Below are positions 30,571 to 35,887 of a stretch of 35,887 nucleotides of DNA, in pieces (the stretch's first letter is position 1; every line of letters starts with the position of its first letter). Source of the DNA: an uncultured Bacilli bacterium (lineage in GTDB: Bacteria > Bacillota_I > Bacilli_A > RF39 > UBA660); the NCBI GenBank assembly GCA_934153945.1, contig CAKPFM010000011.1:1-35887 (forward strand). The letters run 5' to 3'. The notes beneath the pieces are model-generated. The model did no database searches, was not told the origin of the DNA, and saw only the letters and a program-made list of their open reading frames with translations. The translations under genes were made by a program, and so were the position numbers.

Positions 30571-32853
30571 ATGTTAGAATTAAGAAAAATTAGTAAAATA
30601 TATAAAACAAATGATTTAAAACAAACTGCATTAAATGATATAAATATTAAATTTAGAAAAAGTGAATTCGTTTCTATATTAGGACCTAGTGGTAGTGGTA
30701 AAACTACGCTATTAAATATAATAGGTGGGTTAGATAAATATACAAGTGGAGATTTAATTATAAATGGAATATCAACTAAAAAATATTCTGATAAAGATTG
30801 GGATTCATATCGTAATTACAAAATTGGATTTGTATTTCAAAGTTATAATTTAATACCACATCAATCAGCACTTTCAAATGTAGAACTTGCTTTAACACTA
30901 TCAGGAGTAAAAAAAGAAGAAAGAAGAAAAAGAGCTATAGAAGTACTTAAAAAAGTAGGTCTTGAACGACATATGCATAAAAGACCAAATCAAATGTCTG
31001 GTGGCCAAATGCAAAGAATTGCTATTGCTAGAGCACTTATAAATAATCCAGATATTTTACTTGCAGATGAACCTACAGGTGCATTAGATTCTGAAACAAG
31101 TATTCAAATAATGGAATTATTGAAAAATATTTCAAAAGAAAAATTAGTTATTATGGTAACTCATAATCCAGAACTTGCTAATATTTATTCAAATAGAATA
31201 ATAAAAATATTAGATGGAAAAATTATAGATGATTCAAATCCATTTAATGAAGAAGATTCCAAAATAACTGAAGAAAAAACAAAGAAAACTTCTATGTCAT
31301 TTTTAACTGCTTTATCACTAAGTTTAAATAATTTAATGACTAAGAAGGGTAGAACTATTTTAACAGCTTTTGCTGGTTCTATAGGTATAATAGGAATTGC
31401 CTTAATATTATCACTATCAAATGGTTTTAAAGTAGAAATAGATAATTTTGAAAAAAAATCATTATCACAAGCTCCAATAACTATTATGAGTACTGTTATG
31501 AAGAGTAATATAGTAGAATCTAATAATCGTGAAAAATTTCCAGATACAAAAGAAATATATGTAGAAAAAGATATTATGGCTTCACAAATTCATAAAAATA
31601 AAATAACATCTAAATATATAGAGTATTTACAAGGTATTGATAAATCAAATTTATCTGGAATAGCTTATCAAAAAGGAACTAATTTAATAATTGTAAACAA
31701 AGATTATAATAACAATTATAATTTAGTAAGTACTTTAAATTCTGGTGTTCAATCATGGAGTTTATTACCAAGTAATCCTAATAATGATGAAAAAAGTGTT
31801 ATTGATACTATGTATGATGTAATAGCTGGTGAAATTAATGAAAATGAACCAGGATTAATTTTACAAATTGATAATAAGAATCAAATATATGAATCTGTTT
31901 TAGAAGTACTTGGATTAGAAAATAAAGAATCATTAACATTTGACGATATTTTAAATCAAGAATTAAAACTAGTATTTAATGATGATTATTATAATCAAAT
32001 AGGTGATTTATTTTATCCAAATAACAATTTAGAAGAATTATACAATAGTGAAAATAGTATTACAATAAAGGTTCAAGCTATTATTAGAGGTAAAGAAGAT
32101 CAATCAATGATTACAAATAGTAGTGGATTTGGATATACTAATGCCTTAACAGAATTAGTGATAAATAAAAATAAAAATTCAAATATAGTAAAATTACAAC
32201 AAGAAAAAGATTATAATATTTTAACTAATATGCCATTTGATGAAGATATTACAAAAGATTATATTTTAGGATATTTAGGTGATGATACTATTCCAGTTGC
32301 TATATATTTATATCCTAAAGATTTTAATACTAAAAAACAAGTTATTGAATATTTAGATAAATATAATGATGGACTAAATGAAGAAGAACAAGTTCAATAT
32401 ACAGATATGGCTAGTATGATATCATCATTATCAGGAAGTATTATGGATGCTATAACAGTAGTTTTAGTAGCATTTTCATCAATTTCACTTGTAGTATCTA
32501 GTATAATGATTGGAATAATTACTTATATATCAGTATTAGAAAGAACAAGAGAAATTGGAATTTTAAGAGCACTAGGTGCTAGAGCAAAAGATATAAAAAG
32601 AGTATTTAATGCTGAAACTTTTATAATAGGTTTAGTATCTGGATTAATAGGAATTGGAATTACATATTTACTTAATGTGCCAATAAATATGATAATAGAA
32701 AATTTATCAGGACTTCCAAATGTAGCTAAATTAAATATAATCCATGCTATTATGTTAGTTATAATAAGTATATCATTAACAGTAGTAGGTGGAGCTATAC
32801 CATCAAAATTAGCTAGCAAAAAAGATCCTGTTATTGCTCTTAGAACAGAATAG
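30571..32853 (+). CDS. MacB-like ABC transporter, ATPase fused to FtsX permease
   Basis: A 760-residue fusion. I prefer the ATG at 30571, eight bases after AAAGGA; an in-frame ATG at 30562 abuts that site. The ATPase (1-225) has GPSGSGKT (38-45), FQSYNLIPHQSALSNVE, MSGGQMQR from 142, LLADEPTGALD with Asp166, and MVTHNPE. The permease half has a membrane helix at about 263-285, an external domain of about 340 residues, and three more helices near 627-655, 681-703 and 724-746, with TREIGILRALGARAKDIKRVF before the third. The arrangement ATPase-TM1-external domain-TM2-4 is that of MacB, although this organism appears to have no outer membrane; Firmicutes homologues are linked to peptide or lipoprotein export and self-protection. 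It is transcribed alone. Confidence 0.92.
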   Translation: MLELRKISKIYKTNDLKQTALNDINIKFRKSEFVSILGPSGSGKTTLLNIIGGLDKYTSGDLIINGISTKKYSDKDWDSYRNYKIGFVFQSYNLIPHQSALSNVELALTLSGVKKEERRKRAIEVLKKVGLERHMHKRPNQMSGGQMQRIAIARALINNPDILLADEPTGALDSETSIQIMELLKNISKEKLVIMVTHNPELANIYSNRIIKILDGKIIDDSNPFNEEDSKITEEKTKKTSMSFLTALSLSLNNLMTKKGRTILTAFAGSIGIIGIALILSLSNGFKVEIDNFEKKSLSQAPITIMSTVMKSNIVESNNREKFPDTKEIYVEKDIMASQIHKNKITSKYIEYLQGIDKSNLSGIAYQKGTNLIIVNKDYNNNYNLVSTLNSGVQSWSLLPSNPNNDEKSVIDTMYDVIAGEINENEPGLILQIDNKNQIYESVLEVLGLENKESLTFDDILNQELKLVFNDDYYNQIGDLFYPNNNLEELYNSENSITIKVQAIIRGKEDQSMITNSSGFGYTNALTELVINKNKNSNIVKLQQEKDYNILTNMPFDEDITKDYILGYLGDDTIPVAIYLYPKDFNTKKQVIEYLDKYNDGLNEEEQVQYTDMASMISSLSGSIMDAITVVLVAFSSISLVVSSIMIGIITYISVLERTREIGILRALGARAKDIKRVFNAETFIIGLVSGLIGIGITYLLNVPINMIIENLSGLPNVAKLNIIHAIMLVIISISLTVVGGAIPSKLASKKDPVIALRTE

Positions 32854-32855
32854 TG

Positions 32856-32884
32856 TTGATTTTGAAAATTAATTGTGATAAAAT
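32856..32884 (+). promoter_or_regulatory. Promoter of the T-box leader
   Basis: TTGATT at 32856-32861 and TAAAAT at 32879-32884 are 17 bp apart; transcription would start near 32891, just ahead of the T-box stem I. Confidence 0.65.
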
Positions 32885-32890
32885 ATTCTT

Positions 32891-33110
32891 AATTTAAAGA
32901 CAAAGAACAAGAGGAGTATATATTATTATATTTAAAGAGAGTTCATGTTTGGTGTAAATGAACAATATAAAATATAGAAGGTAGCTTGGGAGTTGATTAT
33001 TTGAAACAAAGTAAAATAATTCGTTAACTGCGTTAAAGTTTTAAGGAAGTTAATACTTCAAATTAAGGTGGTACCACGTAATCACGTCCTTATATAGGAC
33101 GTGTTTTTTT
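32891..33110 (+). promoter_or_regulatory. T-box leader upstream of an HD-domain gene
   Basis: Stem I elements are present in order: AGTA (32915-32918), AGAGAG (32936-32941), an apical stem TTCAT/ATGAA enclosing TTGGTG, then GAAGGTAGC (32977-32985), in which GAA marks the specifier loop. The T-box consensus AAGGTGGTACCACG is at 33065-33078. A terminator, CACGTCCT with AGGACGTG and seven T, is at 33083-33110 and competes with the antiterminator. T-box leaders bind an uncharged tRNA and switch the downstream gene on. The specifier read after GAA is GGT (Gly), but shifting by one gives GTA (Val). The antiterminator bulge TGGT expects a tRNA with discriminator A, which fits valine better than bacterial tRNA-Gly with discriminator U. 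Confidence 0.93.
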
Positions 33111-33120
33111 GGAGGAAAAT

Positions 33121-33840
33121 ATGAAAGAAATACAAGAATTTAATAAATATGTAAAAAATTATAATTTAAAAGATAAAAACATAATGAGAAAATATCACCA
33201 TAGTTTTCGAGTCATGGAATTTTGTAAAGAAATAGCTATAAGTTTAAAGCTAAATGAAAGGAATATTTATATAGCTTCATTATGCGGATTATTGCATGAT
33301 ATAGCTAGATTTTCACAGTGGACTAAATATCAAACATATGAAGATAAAAAATCTTTTGATCATGGTGATGAAGGTGAAAGAATTTTATCAGAAACTATAA
33401 CTAATTTTACAAATGATTCAGAAATTTCTTCCATTGTAATAGATAGTACTAAATATCATAATAAAATAAGCATACCACCTTTAAATGAAAGACATCTTTT
33501 GTTTATAAAAATTGTAAGAGATGCTGATAAATTAGATATTATGACTGAACAAGGCAATTATATATTTACTGATAAAATTGAATTAAAAAAAGAATTGTTA
33601 GATTCAATATATAATAAACAAATATGTAAAAATGAATACATGACAAATGAAGTTGACTCAATACTTAGAATGATATCTTGGATATTTGATTTAAATTATA
33701 AATATTCATATCTTTATTTAGTAGATAAAAGAATAATAGAAAAAAAGTTTAACTTATTAGAAATATATGGAGAAACAAAAGATATAACTAAATTAAAAAA
33801 ATTTATAGAAGAAAATATTGATCAAAAGTTAGGAGAATAA
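33121..33840 (+). CDS. HD-domain phosphohydrolase under T-box control
   Basis: A 239-residue HD-superfamily protein. The metal ligands line up as His27 (HHSFRV), His59-Asp60 (GLLHDIARF), His81 (FDHGDEG), His114 (TKYHNK) and Asp137 (RDADKLD). The extra histidines and RDADKLD are typical of the stand-alone HD hydrolases that cleave nucleotide or other phosphoesters; substrate unknown. I start it at the ATG at 33121, directly after GGAGGA; a TTG at 33109 would lie in the terminator T-run. The gene begins 10 bases after the T-box terminator, so its expression should follow the charging level of one tRNA. A second gene follows after one base. Confidence 0.88.
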   Translation: MKEIQEFNKYVKNYNLKDKNIMRKYHHSFRVMEFCKEIAISLKLNERNIYIASLCGLLHDIARFSQWTKYQTYEDKKSFDHGDEGERILSETITNFTNDSEISSIVIDSTKYHNKISIPPLNERHLLFIKIVRDADKLDIMTEQGNYIFTDKIELKKELLDSIYNKQICKNEYMTNEVDSILRMISWIFDLNYKYSYLYLVDKRIIEKKFNLLEIYGETKDITKLKKFIEENIDQKLGE

Positions 33841-33841
33841 T

Positions 33842-34339
33842 ATGGAACAAATAATATTAAAAAAAGCATATTATCCAGTAATGGATAGTGTTTTAAAAAG
33901 AAAAATAATTTTATATAATAGTGAACATAAAATATTGGTATTAAATGATTCAAGAAAAATTAAGTTACCAAAAGATGCATATTATGAAAATAAAATAATA
34001 GATCATAAAATAGAAGAAATTCTATCAATGCAATTAGATGATAAAAAAATAATAGAATTAGTTACAATTATTAATTACTACAGCCATTTTGTAGAACAAA
34101 ATAATAAATTAAATAAAATAAGTAGAGAACTAATAAATGAATACTATGCTTACAATATAGAATTTAATCAAGATGTAATAAATTCTATATGGAATAGTGA
34201 ATATATATCTTCGAATAATTTTCTACCATATATAATTAATATTGATGATTTTATAAAAATAAATTCAAAATTAGTAAATAGAGAAGATATAGAAGCAGTA
34301 AAAACTTTACAAAAAAAATTAAAATACGAAATAATTTAA
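33842..34339 (+). CDS. Hypothetical protein co-transcribed with the HD gene
   Basis: I do not recognise this 165-residue protein. It starts one base after the stop of the HD gene, with GGAGAA just upstream, so the two are an operon under the T-box. It is predicted soluble and mostly helical after an N-terminal strand-rich part (ILKKAYYPVMDSVLKRKIILYNSEHKILVLNDSRKI with breaks). No catalytic motif, signal peptide or membrane segment is visible. The shared regulation suggests a role linked to the HD protein or to tRNA or amino-acid status. Confidence 0.75.
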   Translation: MEQIILKKAYYPVMDSVLKRKIILYNSEHKILVLNDSRKIKLPKDAYYENKIIDHKIEEILSMQLDDKKIIELVTIINYYSHFVEQNNKLNKISRELINEYYAYNIEFNQDVINSIWNSEYISSNNFLPYIINIDDFIKINSKLVNREDIEAVKTLQKKLKYEII

Positions 34340-34369
34340 ATTTATATTAAATTACTTGGGGGTGATTAA

Positions 34370-35887
34370 ATGGAAAAAGATTTAAAGTTAATAAAGAAAA
34401 AATATGGTGAAAAGATGATGCACTATTGTAGATCAGAATTATCAACTATTTTGGAAAAAGAAGGTTTATTACCAAGTTTACTTTTACAACATTTTAATGA
34501 AAGTCATATATTGTATGATGATATTGAAAAAGAAGATAAGCTAGAAGAATTTAAAAATTATATTTATAGTTTAATTGATGTTGAAAATGATATTGAAGCA
34601 ATTCCCATAAAAGAAACACCAAAAGAATTATTAAATAAAGCAGGATATGATTTTTATGAATGTAAAACAGAAGAAGATATTCAATCATTTAAAAAATATT
34701 ATTCAAAAGGTGAAGAATTATGTACATTTAGAGGCGGAAGATTAAAAACATGTCATGTATTTTTTGCTGTTAAGAAAAATGTTGATGAAATAAAAAGAAA
34801 AAATTTTTCTAAACCTAGAAGACAAGATGAATATGGCACATCTGTTATAAGTATTCAGTTTACAAAAGTAGGTTGTAATTTATCAATTAAGAATAGATAT
34901 AATCATAAAGTAAATAATCCAGATGCTACTTTTTCAAATAATTTAGATAATATAATAGGAGGCTTAACAAAAAGTTTTGAAAATGAATATGGATTTATTC
35001 AAACAAATATATGTAATTTTGAATTAGAAAATTATGTTGATGTTGTCGGAAAATATTATAAATATAATTATGAGATTAATAATATTTATTATTGTTTAGA
35101 TAATGTTATAATAGATAATTTTGATGTACAAAAATATGATAAAGAAAGATATATTGTGTTTGATTATTTTGTGCTTGATTTAAAAGAAAAGAAAATTTTA
35201 ACAAAAGTAAATGATTCATTTATAGATGGAATAGTAGATATAGATAAAATAAATATTACAAAGTTAGAGGATGGAAAAGAAATTCATTTAATACCTGTAA
35301 ATGGGGAAGAAATTATAATTAAAATAAATAATCAAAATCTGATTGTAAAATATCAAAATAATAATATTAAACAATGTGGAGATGATTTTTTGCCTTTTAA
35401 TGAATCATTACAAGAAATAAATTTACTAAATTTAGAACAATGTGGAGACAGTTTTTTACATTGCAATGAATTATTACAAAAATTAAATTTACCAAGTTTA
35501 AAAAAGTGTGGATATAATTTTTTATGTGAGAATAAATCATTACAAGAAATAAATTTACCAAAATTAGAACAATGTGGAAACAGTTTTTTATATGATAATG
35601 AATCATTACAAAAAATAAATTTACCAAATTTAAAAAAGTGTGGAGACAGTTTTTTAAATTGCAATGAATTATTACAAAAATTAAATTTACCAAATTTAAA
35701 AAAGTGTGGAGATGATTTTTTACGTTGTAATAAATTATTACAAGAATTAAATTTACCAAACTTAGAACAATGTGAGGATACTTTTTTATCTTGTAATGAA
35801 TTATTACAAGAATTAAATTTACCAAATTTAAAAAAGTGTGGAGATTATTTTTTAGATTGTAATAAATCGCTTCAAAAATTAAATTTA
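34370..35887 (+). CDS. Leucine-rich-repeat protein, 3' end outside the window
   Basis: The frame opens at an ATG preceded by GGGGGTGAT and stays open to the last base; 506 residues are visible. Residues 1-330 are an N-terminal region I do not recognise, with IKKKYGEKMMHYCRSEL at the start, a possible small domain around CTFRGGRLKTCHVFFAVKK (about 120-140) and GTSVISIQF. From residue 336 the protein consists of 22-residue units of the form C-G-D-x-F-L-x2-N-x-x-L-Q-x-L-N-L-P-x-L-x-x, seven complete and an eighth cut by the window edge. This is a BspA-type leucine-rich repeat. There is no signal peptide, so it appears cytoplasmic. It may be the third gene of the T-box operon, as no terminator or promoter lies between 34339 and 34370. 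Confidence 0.85.
   Translation, partial: MEKDLKLIKKKYGEKMMHYCRSELSTILEKEGLLPSLLLQHFNESHILYDDIEKEDKLEEFKNYIYSLIDVENDIEAIPIKETPKELLNKAGYDFYECKTEEDIQSFKKYYSKGEELCTFRGGRLKTCHVFFAVKKNVDEIKRKNFSKPRRQDEYGTSVISIQFTKVGCNLSIKNRYNHKVNNPDATFSNNLDNIIGGLTKSFENEYGFIQTNICNFELENYVDVVGKYYKYNYEINNIYYCLDNVIIDNFDVQKYDKERYIVFDYFVLDLKEKKILTKVNDSFIDGIVDIDKINITKLEDGKEIHLIPVNGEEIIIKINNQNLIVKYQNNNIKQCGDDFLPFNESLQEINLLNLEQCGDSFLHCNELLQKLNLPSLKKCGYNFLCENKSLQEINLPKLEQCGNSFLYDNESLQKINLPNLKKCGDSFLNCNELLQKLNLPNLKKCGDDFLRCNKLLQELNLPNLEQCEDTFLSCNELLQELNLPNLKKCGDYFLDCNKSLQKLNL
35375..35887 (+). repeat. 66-nt in-frame leucine-rich repeat array
   Basis: Units start at 35375, 35441, 35507, 35573, 35639, 35705, 35771 and 35837 with an exact period of 66 nt. 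The motif TGTGGAGA followed by TTTTTTA, and AAATTTACC near the end of the unit, are conserved at DNA level. The regularity creates long but spurious frames on the minus strand (35353-35825). Confidence 0.9.

Noticed and set aside
35353..35825. Two minus-strand frames over the 66-nt repeat
   Set aside because: They are shadows of the leucine-rich-repeat array on the plus strand, which keeps a coherent protein pattern.
1..35887. Mycoplasma-type genetic code (TGA as Trp)
   Set aside because: The 497-residue ankyrin-like gene, rsgA and the response regulator end in TGA at sensible places, and no gene contains an in-frame TGA; tryptophan is encoded by TGG.

Overview
The window is about 36 kb of very AT-rich DNA from a low-GC Gram-positive-type bacterium. 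It has Firmicutes-style sigma-A promoters, GGAGG-type ribosome binding sites, T-box and c-di-GMP leaders, a PASTA kinase and Bce/MacB-type ABC modules. Several genes end in TGA and none reads through it, so the code is the standard bacterial one and not the Mycoplasma code. The AT bias, the short intergenic gaps and the families of large repeat proteins fit an uncultured gut Bacilli/Mollicutes-like lineage. That placement is an inference from style; no database was searched.

Layout. 1-1044: the end of a protein built from 34-residue repeats. 1223-4587: translation and secretion block rpsB, tsf, frr, lepB; pyrH, which usually sits between tsf and frr, is absent, and S2 carries an extra C-terminal SAP/Rho-N-like domain. 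4604-7915: a c-di-GMP-I riboswitch with terminator ahead of a large secreted multidomain surface-type protein. 7984-8376: a PH-like protein. 8441-13465: the conserved operon rlmN-prpC-prkC-rsgA-rpe. 13560-18859: a two-gene unit of an ankyrin-like protein with a 12-residue tandem repeat and a 1242-residue protein with an internal duplication, a GNAT-like segment and an ADP-ribosyltransferase-like C-terminal region. 18996-20945: tRNA-Gln(CTG), gltX and tRNA-Glu(CTC), apparently one transcription unit. 21092-24077: two unknown genes, a MATE/MOP-type membrane protein and a DUF1287 protein. 24080-29204: an ABC ATPase, an FtsX-type permease and a response regulator/histidine kinase pair, resembling peptide-antibiotic sensing and detoxification modules. 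29359-32853: a collagen-like BclA-type protein (minus strand), a small SpoIIID-like DNA-binding protein and a fused ATPase-permease. 32856-34339: a T-box leader controlling an HD-domain hydrolase and an unknown gene instead of a synthetase. 34370 to the window end: an open-ended leucine-rich-repeat protein.

The most unusual items are the T-box on a non-synthetase operon with conflicting specificity cues, the c-di-GMP switch on a surface protein, the ankyrin/ART-like effector-style gene pair, and gltX lying between tRNAs for glutamine and glutamate. Repeats recur at every scale: 102, 198, 36 and 66 nt tandem units plus a duplication of roughly 600 nt, all inside coding frames.
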